Below the pieces are notes generated by a model. The model was not told where the DNA came from and did no database searches. It saw nothing but the letters and a program-made list of their open reading frames with translations. The position numbers and the translations under genes were made by a program. Source: Ctenosaura bakeri (taxonomy: Eukaryota; Chordata; Lepidosauria; Squamata; Iguanidae). Taken from it: a DNA stretch of 64,000 nt. The DNA lies in the NCBI GenBank assembly GCA_948474755.1, contig CAOLHI010001650.1, positions 248,001 to 312,000 on the forward strand, in the 5' to 3' direction. Positions 35,791-48,181 of this stretch are shown piece after piece; the stretch's first letter is position 1, and each line of letters begins with the position of its first letter.

Positions 35791-38700
35791 GAGGTAATTG
35801 GTGCTGCTCAAATTAATAAAATCATTTTCCTCGTGTCTGTTTAACAGCTGTCTTATTTGGTCTCTAAGGTTACATGTATGTAAAACAAATCTTTAGTCCA
35901 CTCTTTAAGAATTCATTGTGACTGTGTAGTTCTAGCATAAAGCCTATCATCATAAGTTACAGGGGAAGGAGAGCAGACTACATATTTTATGATCCATTGA
36001 AGGAATGCTATACCTCTGTGTAACCCATGCAGACTTTCTTTGCTGCACATCTGTCCTGGATCTTTGGGCATCCTCTTACCCTTGTGATCAATGTTTTTTT
36101 GCAAGAAGGAATTAGATTTTGCTCATTCCCCAGCAGGCTTGCCAACAATCTTGTGCATGTTGTCCTTCATTAACCTGGTATGCTTCAAGTGCACTGGATT
36201 ACAACACCTCCTTTCTATTCTAGACCGGACTGTAGAAGATAATGTGAACTATTGAAAACAGTCAGGATTCAATCTGCATAGTGCCATCTCCGGGTTCATA
36301 TGCAGAAGAGTGATGGAGGACTATGATAAGGAGCTGGTGTGTCATATTGATAAGAGAATGAGATATGAATCAAGTCACCCTTGTTCAACTCTCTAAATTT
36401 CTCAGTCTCTGTGCCATGTATTCAGTAAGTGACCTCAAAGAAGTGCTGTCTCCCAGGACTCACATACTGACTTACCTTAATTGGTTGTTCAGAGGGTTTA
36501 CTAAACTAAAGCTTGTAGGATTCTGTGAGGGTAATGCTAGGCCTTATTATTACTGCTAAACTATGTAATGAAACTAAAAATAGCTTTTATAGATTTGATG
36601 GCAATATAATGAATGGAATGATAATATAATTTTATTACTGAGGGCTCTCCCTTACCCCAACCTTTGTACACACAGATTCCAGGTCACACAGAAGTCACAT
36701 CCTATATAGTCAATGGACGCAGCAGCCATTGACTATAATGGGACATGATGTTTCACATTTTTTGTTTTGTTTTACTGGGGATTCTTGGAATGGAACCCCT
36801 GCATATATGGAGGGTACACTGTATATTATGTAGCAGTGAAGTCTTTGTGACATTGGATTACCAGTTTTACAGCACTGTTGAACAAGTCAGTATAAGTCAG
36901 TACTACCTTTTAACAAAAGAGGCCTTTGGCAGAACTATGAATGGACTTTGCATTCCTGGGACACCAGGAATTATTATTTAAATTATTTGAAGATCTGGTC
37001 ATAATATCTTCTAGGGGATCAGTGTGAACATGTGGAAAAACTCTGTCTGCAACTGAGAATTCTGAATTTGACTCATCTTATTTAAAGATACAGTCTTTAA
37101 TATGTGGCTTGTCATAGGCATGGCCTTTTGGCAGAACACTGGAGAGCATCATGGTGGCACACACAGTGGTGTGTCTAGCATAAACAGCATATAGGGCAAG
37201 TGTGGAAGTTGTGCCACTACCTTCTTAGTCCTACCCCCATCCCTATATGCACAGCTTTTTTGCACTCCTCTGGCATTAGTGCCCAGGGCATGTACCTTAT
37301 TTGCCCCACCCTAGATATGCTTCTGGGCATACAGGCCAAGTGGAGAGGGAGGGGTCAGCTTACACTAAACTTGTGCAGTGCTTTATCACACTCTGTATAA
37401 AATAAAGCACTTGTCTAGTCACTGGGCTTCTTTTTAGTCTACCCTGGTTCAAAACTACCTATATATTTCTACAGCCTAACTGAATAGTAGGCAATTGGCT
37501 GAGATAGAATCCCACAGGAATAATTGTCAAGGAGGGATGAATTCTGTGTGAGACAGCAAAACTAAAAGGTATTAATACAGAAAGGAATGAACTGAGTAAC
37601 TGGAAATCATAGAAGTTGTTGTTATCAACATTGCCAAATGTGTAAGGTCAAAACTTCAGGTCAGACAAACATTTTTGTTTTCAGGCAGGGTGAGGAAAGA
37701 GGTCATGGGAACTGATTGATCGTAAGGAAGTCTGTGGACTGATTTACCTCAAGGGATCTTGACCTTCCACACCCTTCTGTGATGCATGAGCTTTTCACTG
37801 TAGTATGCTGTTGGGATCACATCTCTTGGTTTGTAGGTAAATGGTTATCCTTTGAAATGGGATCAGGTAGAGAGCCTTTTTGTTTGTTTCAGCGCTCCGA
37901 ATCCAAATGTGAGCACCATATGAGAATAGTGTGTTAAAATACAATTGGTCAAGCATACAAAAATCTTAAAGGAGGCATCAAGAACTACGTGTATACCCTC
38001 CACTAACTTGTGGATATGAAATCATGCAATGATAGTAAAGTACTGCTGGAACAAGCAGCAGAAGAAGAAAAAACCCTTATCTTCCCCAGAGGAGTTCAAA
38101 AATGCTGCAGACTTAGTTTACATTCACTTCATTCTTTCAAAGCACTAGAAAATGGGGAGCCAGAGAAAACAATCAGAAACAGTTTAAACTAAGATGAGTG
38201 GCATCCATGTTTTTTGGGGCCTTGCTGTTCTACAAGCAGTATTCCTGGTTGGTTTGAATTACATTTTACCATAGCAGTTAGTCTCTTCATGGATGTTCAG
38301 AGTTCATACTGATGTTGGTGCCCAATGATTCCTGTTTAGGAAGCAAATGACCTCTGATATAATTGCAACATTATAAAGAAGAGATAAAAGAGTCAGAATC
38401 TGTGAATAAAAACTTCTGTCTCTTGAACATAACATAAGAAGAAGAATGCTGAATCTACCCAATAGTCTGTCTAGACTTCTTGGTCCATTAAGAGCCATAG
38501 GTGGCTTTTCATGGTTCTGATGGATTAGGTAATTAGAGCTATTCCACTTCTTCTCATCTGTATAGACATGGTTCTATTGTCTGAGGGGTGAAATCTGGGA
38601 TTTCCTTAATCAGTCATTTCTTGACAGAGAGTATGGTCAAGGAGTTGGTTCTGTCCTTTGTCCTTGTGCTCTGCAGAAAGTCTTTATCCACTTCAGAGCT

Positions 38701-39564
38701 GAGAATGATGGCTTTACTTCTGCTTTTGCCAAGGGAGGAGCGCTGATGTGGATTCTCCATGCATGCCCTATTTCCAAGTCATCCATAGATTGTTCTCCAG
38801 AAACAGGCACAGAAGTACAGAAGCTGTCTTGTTACTGTTGATTTCTGTCATCCTGTAAAGAATGGAAAACTCTATATTCATTCATTTCCTACGATAGTTT
38901 CTACAACTTCATTGAGTTCTCTCTAACTCCCCTGTACCAGTGCTGCAAGGTACAAGGAGGTAATTAAGGAACTGAAAATGTATGTTAGTATGTTCAGTGT
39001 TGAAGAGTTCTGTTCTACTTTTATTCATTCTCCCCTTCATCCTTACTCAGGGCAAGACAGCTGAGATTCCAGAAGTAATTTGGAGAACAGGATTCTGATA
39101 AAACACTTTGATCAAACTGATGGCAATCAGTTTGTGGTGGCTGCTCTCAATCTATGGCTATTCCCTTAAGTAGACCCTTTAGGACATTATCATGTTGTTA
39201 CCCTGGCTTTTGGGGGTCCCATGGGGGACACCTGAATTTTACAAAGGTTGGAAAAATTAGCAGAGCACAACTTGGTAAAATGGAGGGTAGGGTAATGCAG
39301 CGAGATCTTTTATCCTATGTTTATGAGGTCAGACTGCATGAGGAAGAGAGAAGTTAAATGTCCTTTTAAATGGTCTTTTATTTGGCAAAATTGGCAAAAT
39401 TCCTCATTCACGCACACAAAGCATTCACTCACACAAGCACACAAGGGCTAGCTATCTAGTTTGAGAACCTTAAGAAAGGGAAAGATTGAGGGGACAAAGC
39501 GAATATACTGCACCCAATCCTGAAGGCTGCTGTTTCAGGAAAACACAAGACAGCTCGGTAAAAC

Positions 39565-39600
39565 AAAGAGAGAGAGAGAGAGAGAGGAGAGAGAGAAAGA
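39565..39600. repeat. (GA)n microsatellite
   Basis: Uninterrupted GA run with one phase slip near 39587. Confidence 0.9.
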
Positions 39601-41789
39601 GACAAAGATGGCCAGCCAGTGAGAGAAAAGAGAGAAAAGCTAGCTAAAGCCCCAAAAGAGAATGCAAATATAGAGCACATATGCCTGGGGTAGAGTAGAC
39701 CCTTTTCCTGGGGAAAAACAAATGGCAGAATCAGGCAGATGGGATAAAAGATTTTTATGGCAGTGTAACCAGGGATCAGGAAAAGGATAGGTGTGAGGAT
39801 TTGTTCAAAATCTTCTTGTTTTCCTGAATCAGGGTTATCAACCAAAAACTCTTTCTTTGAAGTTTCTAACTACTGGGAGTCAAATTGAGTGGGTAGCTGT
39901 TTTTTATGGCTTGGTTTTCCAGAGGATATGCAAACCACAGGGGGTTTTGCTCTTTCAGGAGATTCCTTTTGTTCTCCTTTCAAGTGCCATTAAGTTAAAC
40001 TCAGCCATCTTCTGAGATCATCTCTGACCTGTTTTTCAGTCAGTTCCTTTTCCACATGGCCTTATCCAGTCATTGTATGTGATTTCAGGATAGTGGGGTT
40101 ACAACGTGACATGACTCTGTGCAACAGTGTAAAGGAATATGATATCTTTTTACAGTATCTGAAGAGATTTCTTGGTCTCATGGACTGAGATTCTGTTAAA
40201 TTTCCACGTCCTAATTTCTGAAGGATGTATCTGTTTTTCTTGGTCAGACATATGATGACTTTGGCCTGTTTTCTGCCTGATACGTGATCTGATCTGCCTA
40301 AGAGAAACAGCTGTACACATCTCTTTGTGTGACAGTAGGGTCCTCATTTTCTTGCTGAGATGTTTCAAGTTTCTGGGCACACGTTCAGTCCACCAAGCAA
40401 CAAGTGGGGAAAGAAGGGGAAAAACTCTCAAATCTTCTCTTGACCAACCATACAGCTGCCCTTTCTTCTTGTACCACGATAAGGGGAATTGTTGAGTATT
40501 TTCTTTTCTTTTGTGACTTGCAGTCTGCTGAAGCTTATTGGATAAAGTCAGCCTAGATCAAAAGAGTTAGCTGCAGTGCTTCTGCATTGTTTATTGTGAT
40601 TCTTGGCGTATTATATCAGGGGAGAAATTTTGGAAAGCTAGAGTTGAGCAAAGACTTTTTCCACTTTCCTGGAAAAAGGCATGGCTGTGTCACCTACGCC
40701 CTAGATAGGGTCAGCCTTTTCTGAGAAACAGGCAAGTGAACAAGACGTTTCTTGACTCAAAAGGCTAGGCCAGAGGCCAGATTTATTCAGTACAAAAGTA
40801 TAAAAATATAAAAATACAGACAGCTGCAGCTGGGTGTCAATTAAGAGATTGCAACAAAACATGGAGGCCTGGCAAGGCCTTTTATCCAGGTAGACAACAT
40901 ACACTCCCACTACAGCATTTTCTACCAATGAGGAGGTGCCACAGGTGAGGGAGGGGCTAGGACTCCTATGTCTATGTGTGATATGTGACTTCCTGCCAGT
41001 GTGTAATGGCGCTTGATTTTCCTCCATCCACAGTACAGGTGAGGTAGTCATCATGTGACAGGCATGGCAGACATGGGAGGGGCTAAGACTTTCTGTGTAT
41101 GTGACTGCCTCCCAGTTTGCAATGGAGACTGGGAGACTGTCTTTCCTTCACTCACAGCTATCTTCCTGGAACTTCTGGAAGCAAAACACACTTCAATAGA
41201 TTTATGATGTAGGACCTACTTCACAATTTTCTTTTTAAAAAAACATTGTCTGAAGATCAAAGCAGAAAATCTAGCAGAGACCCATTTCATAGTTGGCATA
41301 AGGAGGTACATTGCCAAAACTCTTCATTGATACCGATGGAACTAAGCTTTTTCCCCTAAGCTTAATTGCATAGAGTAAGGATAATTTTCTTCAAACGGGG
41401 GTAGGGGTGTGTGTGTACATAAGAGGGGTTAATGGACTGGCTGAGTGAACAGGAAATTAAATTGGGAAGAAAGAGAAGAATGTACTTATTGCGCCCCTAA
41501 ACTCCTACACAATCAGAGTAGGAGATCTTTCTGCTGGTACCCCCAATGAGTGTTGTATGGGTATTTGTGGAGCATGACTCAGTTTGATCTTTGAATGGTC
41601 CTGTGTTTTGATGCATAAAGAAAAAGACAATGTGTGGGGTTTCTTAGCCTCACTCCATATGTTGTTGGGGAATGCGTTACATCTTGGGGAGAAGGCACAT
41701 AACTCCATCATGTAGCTCACCCCAGAAACGTTAGAGCAGAGCAAAGGAGAGAGGATGGATGAAAATAAAATTTATTTGAATCCTTGATA

Positions 41790-41935
41790 AAAATGGGGAG
41801 AATTCTTGACCGATGAGAATCTTCACAGTCTGGGATGTATTTTGCAAAGAAATTTTTTTTTCCACATAAAATGACATGTTCTGCACAGTTTTTTTTTTTT
41901 TTTGCAGAAAACATTGTGAAATGTGAATAGGCCTT
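41790..41935. repeat. Dispersed gcagaaaatgct-type repeat, partial copy
   Basis: Shares gaccgatgagaatcttcaca with the 27040 region of the longest copy and retains two modules (ttctgcacag..., tttgcagaaaacattgtgaa) interrupted by T-runs. Confidence 0.55.
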
Positions 41936-42977
41936 GAAAACTGCACTGTTTCAATTTCTATTTTTGTATAAAACTGTAACTTCCCCTCCTAGGTCTTCCC
42001 CAGTCATTTTTCATTTTCCTTGGCTCACTTCTGGTATTGGATCCAGGTTGCCAATAAAGAGGTACTTAGAGTGGCATGTAGAGCTAATAGGAAGGGCTCA
42101 ATTCCTTCCTGAGCATTTCCCTTCTCATCTAGTTAGACCCATGACTCAGTGGTGGTTGGTGGCTTCAGTGCAGTGGGGTGATGAATGAGTTCCAGACTTT
42201 AGTACAGACTTTAAATGAACTGTCCATGGTGCTGAACCCTATCACCAAAACAGATTAACCACCTTCTTTGGTAATTCATTTAGAGTTCAGAATGAGTTCA
42301 TCATCCTTCTTAAATGAAAGCAACGAGCTTCTATTTTCCTAACCTATATATTTAGTATGTGAATGAGTAAATAATGGAATGACAAATAGAGCTGCAGGTT
42401 TTGCATCTAGCTGGGCCTTAGATTTTTAATTTCTTCATATCTTCAGGTAGTCAACAATTTATCTTCATTTTTTTCCCGTCTTTCTTCATTTGTTTGACCA
42501 ATGATGCACATGCTGCACTTTGGACAAGCATTCAGCCTGGAAATGTGCCTGCATTTGTTACTATTAATGGACAGTCTACAACAGTGAGTAGGTGTACCAG
42601 CTGTCAGTCATATTTGATATGATGATCTTATGTGTCCCAGTCTATACAATGTTGCAACAATTGAGATTATTCTGAAAGGCCGTCAACATTGCCACCTTAC
42701 ACAGATAAGCTAGAGCAAATTGGTTGTGTTTCTTTGCTAGTTTGAAACTTAACAAATGGGCTCTGCTCTGTTTCCTCTTTATTGGCTGTGGATTGCTTCT
42801 TCCTTGCTTCTTTTCCAACCTTGTTTTGGCTTGTATTGCCCCAACCCAATATAATCTTAATCTGTCACGAGAAAGAATTTCAGGGTTAGAAGTACCATAA
42901 TATTTTATCTGGAGAAGTACTGATGAACAGGAAGAAAATAAAAGCAGATTTCGAACTTCTTTCTTTCTCTTACACAG

Positions 42978-43091
42978 CCTTTAAAAGAGTACACCATTTC
43001 AAGTTGGAGACTATCCAGTGTGAAAAAACATTACATCAACAAGCAATAACATCTCTTATCCTCTGGCCCAGGCTTAGTTACTGAAACCAAA
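42978..43091 (+). other. PLA2G4A: PLA2G4A 5'UTR part of first coding exon
   Basis: A pyrimidine-rich tract ending tttctctTACACAG gives a strong acceptor with AG at 42976-42977, so the exon should begin at 42978 with 114 non-coding bases before the ATG. A second, weaker acceptor (ccctctggcccAG-like, AG at 43070-43071) would shorten the UTR. An acceptor here means a non-coding exon 1 must lie upstream, as in the mammalian gene. Confidence 0.7.
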
Positions 43092-43124
43092 ATGTCCAGT
43101 ATAGATCCTTATCAGCAAATAACG
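43092..43124 (+). CDS. PLA2G4A: PLA2G4A first coding exon (residues 1-11)
   Basis: This exon encodes the start of cytosolic phospholipase A2 alpha, which moves to Ca2+-signalled membranes through its C2 domain and releases arachidonate from phospholipid sn-2 positions. It reads MSSIDPYQQIT and ends in phase 0 at a consensus donor, gtaagt at 43125. The ATG has A at -3, no other ATG lies in the 5' part of the exon, and an in-frame TAA sits at 43047-43049, so the start is well defined. A very short first coding exon ending just before VEHQYSHKF matches the layout I know for vertebrate PLA2G4A. The next coding exon is 12.3 kb away. Only 88 of about 750 residues are encoded in this window; the catalytic lipase domain lies beyond it. 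Confidence 0.93.
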
Positions 43125-44879
43125 GTAAGTAGACATAATTTTTTTTTTTGTTTCCGTTATCTAGGATAAACTGCAATATATTTGTGATTTCAGGAACTGT
43201 GCATCTAAGCATTTTACAGTATATGTTTTGAATAAGACAGAAATATTATGAAATGACTTGAAGGAAAAACATATTTTAAAGGCATTTAAAAATTGAAAGC
43301 ATTGCGTCAAGAAGAAAAAAAAATCTGAGATGGATGCTATTCGGGTTAGAAACTCTGAAAAGAAAACTGGCATGCTTAGGATGTCAGTCTATGCAAAATG
43401 CAATTTTTACAAATTCCTCAAAGGTTTAATTTAAATTTTAAATGAGTAATTAATAGAATTTAAAAGAGTCAAAGACTTAAAGCTCTTGCTGCTTGTTCAC
43501 ATTACAAGGATATGGCTTCTTCTTTAGACTTTTTTTAAGACAGAAAAGACACTTAAAAACATATATTGAAATCTTTGAAAGATCTTTCATTCTGGCATCA
43601 GAGGCCAGCTATTTTACTGAACCAGCTGCTTTACTGATCTCCAAAACCATGGTTTTAAAGATCAAAGAAATGCCAAAGCTTTGTATGTTTCTTTTTCTTT
43701 TTCACTATACTTTGTTGTGCTTTTTGAATTAAACATAGTACTAGGTAGGATGTCACAAACTGTGGTTTGTACAGTGCTTTCAAATCCTGGTTTGCCAGAA
43801 ATTCTGATTTGTGATGTTTAGTTGGACTTTCTTGTGATTTATTTATTGGGACATAGCAAACTGTAGTTGTTACAAGCTATTGGGAGTCAATGAAATGGCA
43901 TGCCAGAAAGTAAAGGGGCAGTAAATTAACTAGCAACATGCTCTTGTTCACCAAACTAAAGTTTGGACTTACGAAGCTCAAAGGATGCAGTGAACTGCTG
44001 TTACTTGCAGAGGAGTTCACACCTCAAAGCAGCCCCTTCATTCTTAGGGCAACCCCTATTGGATTTTAGTAGAATCAGCTATTTTTGGAGGCACCTTGTT
44101 ATGATCTAATGCCTTTGAGTGCATAGTTACTTGCAGAAACAGTGATTTCCTTAGCTACTAAAAAGGATTTACAATAGGAGAGATAGGTAGTACCTCCAGA
44201 AATGGAGGTGATACAAGTCATCTTATGAAACCATTCTACTGTGCCTGTCACATCGTTAGGAACTCCTTTAGTTACAATCTGCTTCTTGACGTTTCAGATG
44301 ATACTTAGATACAATCAGCTTTTCAGCACCTCAGTACCTTCTTGAGCCAGCTTCATCCTTGTTATTACATTTTTTGTTGTGTTTTAATTCACAAGTTAGT
44401 ATTATTCTGTGTATCCTAGGGGGGCTCTTTAGTGTTTAGAAACATTCCACTTGTCAGTATCCTACTATGTTGTCTTGAGATGATCCATTATCTTCGCTGT
44501 GGCTTCACATCATACATGGATCGGTTTCACTGCTCTTTTGATAACACATGTCATGGCTTCATAGCTGTTACAAGGAAGGATGATGATTGGCCAGATAGAC
44601 TTTGGCAAAAAGTGGTGTAGTGTGGTGACCCAGAAACTCTTAGGCTCCTCCTATGTTTTAATTGGTGAATGTTTCTGTGGAATAATTTGTTGGTTAGATG
44701 CCAATAAGTATCTATTTTTGTTTTTAAAAAACTCAGTTGAGTCATATGGAGTACTTATAACCCTCCCTCTATCCATGTGGGTAGGAGAAAAAGGCAAGTA
44801 AAATAAATTAATGTTGTTGTTGTTTGTGAATTAAAGCTGTTAAGAGGTTTGTTTGACAGAGTTATACACTACTTGGATT

Positions 44880-45375
44880 GAATCATTATGGGTTCTTATT
44901 TTTACGAACATCATCATTATCATACTCTTTGTTGGGACTTAAGGTGATTTACAAAAATTAACACAAACACAAATAAAAACACATACAGGTTTGTGGCTAT
45001 TTTGTATGTAGATTAAAAAAACCCTGAAGAAGTTAATAATAAAATGCAAACTATATAGAATTAAAACCATTTGAAACATATCAATTTAAAAACTAAAAAA
45101 TAGTATGGGATATTATTAAAAGTTCTCTCTTTCTAGCCAGTTTCTCATTACCCTGTTAGAGTAAAAGATTTTTCAGTTGCTGACAGAAGAACAAAAAGAG
45201 AGAGCTAGCTTACCCTCCCTAGTGAGGTATTTCCAAAGCCTAGGAGCAGCCACCAAGAAGACCTTCTCCTGCATTCACACCAGAGATGCCTATGAAGAAA
45301 CTAGGACTGATACAACAGGAAATAAACATGAAAATTATGGAGTTGGTCCTAAACTATACTCTCAACTGTATAATT
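44880..45375. repeat. Probable dispersed retroelement-derived repeat
   Basis: gggacttaaggtgatttaca with A-rich tracts (44930-45100), then ggtatttccaaagcctagga, gcagccaccaagaagacctt and cattcacaccagagatgcct resemble a common squamate interspersed repeat (non-LTR 3'UTR or SINE). Borders and family are uncertain. Confidence 0.4.
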
Positions 45376-46106
45376 TCTGCTCATAAAATATCACATGGGC
45401 TCAACAGTAGAAAAATATGGTGTAGGATGTTCTTGAATTCTTTGAAAATAACAGGCAGCATGTGTTCAGAAGTGGCTACCAGTTCACTTGTCACAATGCT
45501 GAACTAGTGTACTGCTAAAAATATCCACTTCCTCAAAGCAATCAATTATCTGCTCTGTGGCTTTGGGTTTTCCTTCACATAGTCATATCCTTTTAAGTGA
45601 GTCTGTTATGAACAGTCTTTGCTAGTGTTTCACCACTCTGGAGTCTTACTAAGGGCAGTGTAACATGCTGTTTTTCGGGAAAAAAAAAATGAAGGGATGA
45701 ATTGGGAAATATTACCGGTTATCATGAGGTGACCATGCATGTGAACTTGTCTGGTGTTTGTAAGAAGCTGAAATAAGCTGGTACTGCCACCTGCTGGATG
45801 AAATGTACCATTTGGAATGTAGTAATGTTTAAAGTATTTGAAACATTTACAGAACAATTCAACATTTTCAGCTAGTTTTGAATTCAGTAACCTACTGTAC
45901 ACATGAAACAATATGGCAGCGTGACAAAGTATGTAATATATGACACATAGCCCCAAATCCCCTGAACAATCCTGAAAGCTAACATAATAAAAGCAACCAA
46001 GGATAATTAAAATACAGTGTACTATAACTGCTCACTATAAACTATCTCAAAAGGCAGGACCTGCAGAAACCTGTTATAGTTCTGTGTCAGTTACTTTGTG
46101 TCTGGG

Positions 46107-46126
46107 TACACACACACACACACACA
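46107..46126. repeat. (CA)n microsatellite
   Basis: About ten CA units. Confidence 0.9.
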
Positions 46127-46379
46127 TAAGGGTTGGACAATTTCGAATATAGAGAGACAAAGAACTACTCATGGGCCTTATGCAGACTGTGGGTAGCATG
46201 ATTTCCACCTCTGCTTTTAGCACTGTTACCTGTGTTTACATCTTATCCCCCGTAATGCTTTCTTCCATTTTTATGTAATGTTCTAAAGGTTGTAAACCTG
46301 CTGGCAGGGATTACCATCTCCTTTATTCATCTTAGGTAAGCTACTCCAGGAGATTTCTATTGTTTATTTTATTATTTTA

Positions 46380-47945
46380 CCTAGAGCCATTTCAGTTTGG
46401 CTTCAGGCCTAGTTAGAGGACAGAGACGGCTTTGGCCCCCGTGGTGAGTTACCTGCACGGAGAACTAGTCAGGGGACATGTGTCGTTTGTTAGTTCTGCT
46501 GAACCTCTCACTGGCTTTTGATACCATAGACTATGGTATCCTTCTGGGCCAGCTCTCTGAGATAGGACTTGAGGGCACTGTCATACAGTGGTTCTGATCA
46601 TTCCTGGACGGACAAACTCAGAAGCTGGTGCTGGGGGGTTCCCATTTGACTCCCTGGCTGTTGACCTGTGGGGTCCCTCAGGGTTTCTTTTGTCTCCCAT
46701 GCTGTTTAACATCTACTGTTACTGTTAACATCTATGAAACTGTTGGGAGAGGTCATCCAGAGTTTTGGGGTTCAGGGTCACCAATATGCTGACAACACCC
46801 AACTGTACCTCTCCTTCCCATCTACTCCAAGGAAGCTGTCTTGGTACTGAACCAGTGTCTATTGCCAGTAATGGATGGGATAAGGACAAACAAATTGAAA
46901 CTTAATCCAGACAAGACAGAGATGCTCCTGGTGATTTGAAGACAGATCAAGGAATAGGGACTTGGCCTGTGTTGGATGGGGTTATACGCCCCTGAAATCT
47001 CAGGTTCACGGCTTGGGTGTGCTCCTGGACTTGACTCTGATCTTGAATGTCCAGGTTTCAGCAGTGGCTAGGAGTGCATTTGCACTGTTGAAACTTGTGT
47101 ACTAGCTGCGCCCATTCTTTGAGATGTCAGATCTGGCAACAGTGATGCATGCCTTGATTACATCTCAGTTGGATTACTGTAATGCACTCTATGTGGGGCT
47201 GCCTTTGGAAACTGTTTGGAAACTTCAGTGGGTTCACAAAACATAGCAGCCAGAATGCTGACTGGGGCAGTTACAGGGAGCAGAAAACTCCCTTGTTAAA
47301 ACAGCTTCACTGGCTACCTCTTCATTTCTGGGCACAATTCAGAGTGCTGGTCATAACCTATAAAGCTCTGTATGGCTTAGATCTGGACCATTTGAAGATC
47401 TATATCTCTCTATACAAACCTGTCAGAGCTTTAAGGCCTGCAGGGAAAGACTTTCTCTCAGTCCGGCTATCATCCCAAATTTGCCTGGTGAGGATACAGG
47501 CCATTTCCACACTAGCCTGTTATAGCGCGATGATTCCACTTTCAACATCCTCTGGAATCCTGGTGTTTGCAGTTTCGGGAGGGGCCGGAACTGCAAACCC
47601 CAGGGTTCCAGAGGATGTTGAAAGTGGAATCATCGCGCTATAACAGGCTAGTGCGGAAATGGCCACAAGAGAGAGCTTTCTCAGTGGCTGCTCCCACCCT
47701 GTGGAACTCCTTTCCATGGGAGGCTAGACTGGCCCCCTCTTTGCACTCCTTTTTCCAGCAGGCTTTTAATATGAAAGCATGTGGACTTTTAATTTATCAA
47801 GATGCTTTTTAAAAAAAATTGTAAGTTTTTACAATTTTATACATCTTTTAATCCTTTTGTTTGAAATGCTTTGTTAATGTTTCTAAGTTTTTGGAAGCCA
47901 CTTTGTGTCCCACGCTTGGAGAAAGGCAACATATAAATATAATAA
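46380..47945 (+). mobile_element. Decayed L2 (LINE-2) retrotransposon with nested foldback element
   Basis: The + strand shows the L2 reverse transcriptase in order: FQFGFRPS, LSLAFDTIDYGILL, LTCGVPQG, HQYADNTQLYLSF and LKLNPDKTEMLLV, then the L2 C-terminal block LLKQLHWLPLHF, VLVITYKALYGL and RAFSVAAPTLWNSF. The catalytic YADD appears as YADN, and stops and frameshifts are common, so it is inactive. The 3' tail has the usual L2 ending gagaaaggcaacatataaat followed by AATA repeats. A foldback element (47499-47664) interrupts the C-terminal block. Confidence 0.88.
47499..47664. mobile_element. Foldback MITE inserted in L2, 3-bp target duplication
   Basis: This is a 166-bp hairpin-forming element. 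It starts GGCCATTTCC and ends GGAAATGGCC, with arms of about 75 bp differing at roughly three positions around a short loop. The 3-bp repeat ACA flanks it (47496-47498 and 47665-47667). Removing the element and one ACA leaves the host L2 reading frame continuous (VRIQERAFSV), which fixes the borders exactly. It has no coding capacity. The 3-bp duplication and the GGCC-type ends suggest a PIF/Harbinger-like source, but I cannot prove the superfamily. Confidence 0.88.
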
Positions 47946-47961
47946 ATAAATAATTATCTAT

Positions 47962-48181
47962 TCATTGCAATAATACCCTGTCTTTCCTCCAGTGAACTCA
48001 AGGTGGTGTCCATGGCTCTCGTTCACACCTGATATCCTCAGAACAACTCTGTGAAATAAATCAGGCTGAGAGATGGGCTGGCTGACAGCTATCTAGTGGG
48101 TTTCATGATTCAGTGGGGACTTGAAATTGTTCTCTGAAGTTTTAGTTTAACAGCTTAATTGCTACACCACACTAGCTCTGT
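47962..48181 (-). mobile_element. tRNA-derived SINE, squamate type
   Basis: Read on the minus strand it begins cagagctagtgtggtgtagc, with A-box-like tggtgtagcaattaag and a B-box-like ttcaagtccc, then a gagttgttctgagga core and a caccttgagttcactggagg tail. The head and order resemble the Sauria-type SINEs common in squamates. It sits directly after the L2 copy. Confidence 0.7.

Larger units (their letters stand above)
34570..42960. other. Unassigned sequence before the first coding exon
   Basis: Contains a MIR-like SINE (35605-35790), a possible MITE piece ending gggtacactgta (36670-36824), the GA microsatellite and one partial dispersed repeat. The 129-codon minus-strand frame at 39456-39845 includes the GA run. 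No coding recognised. Confidence 0.5.
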
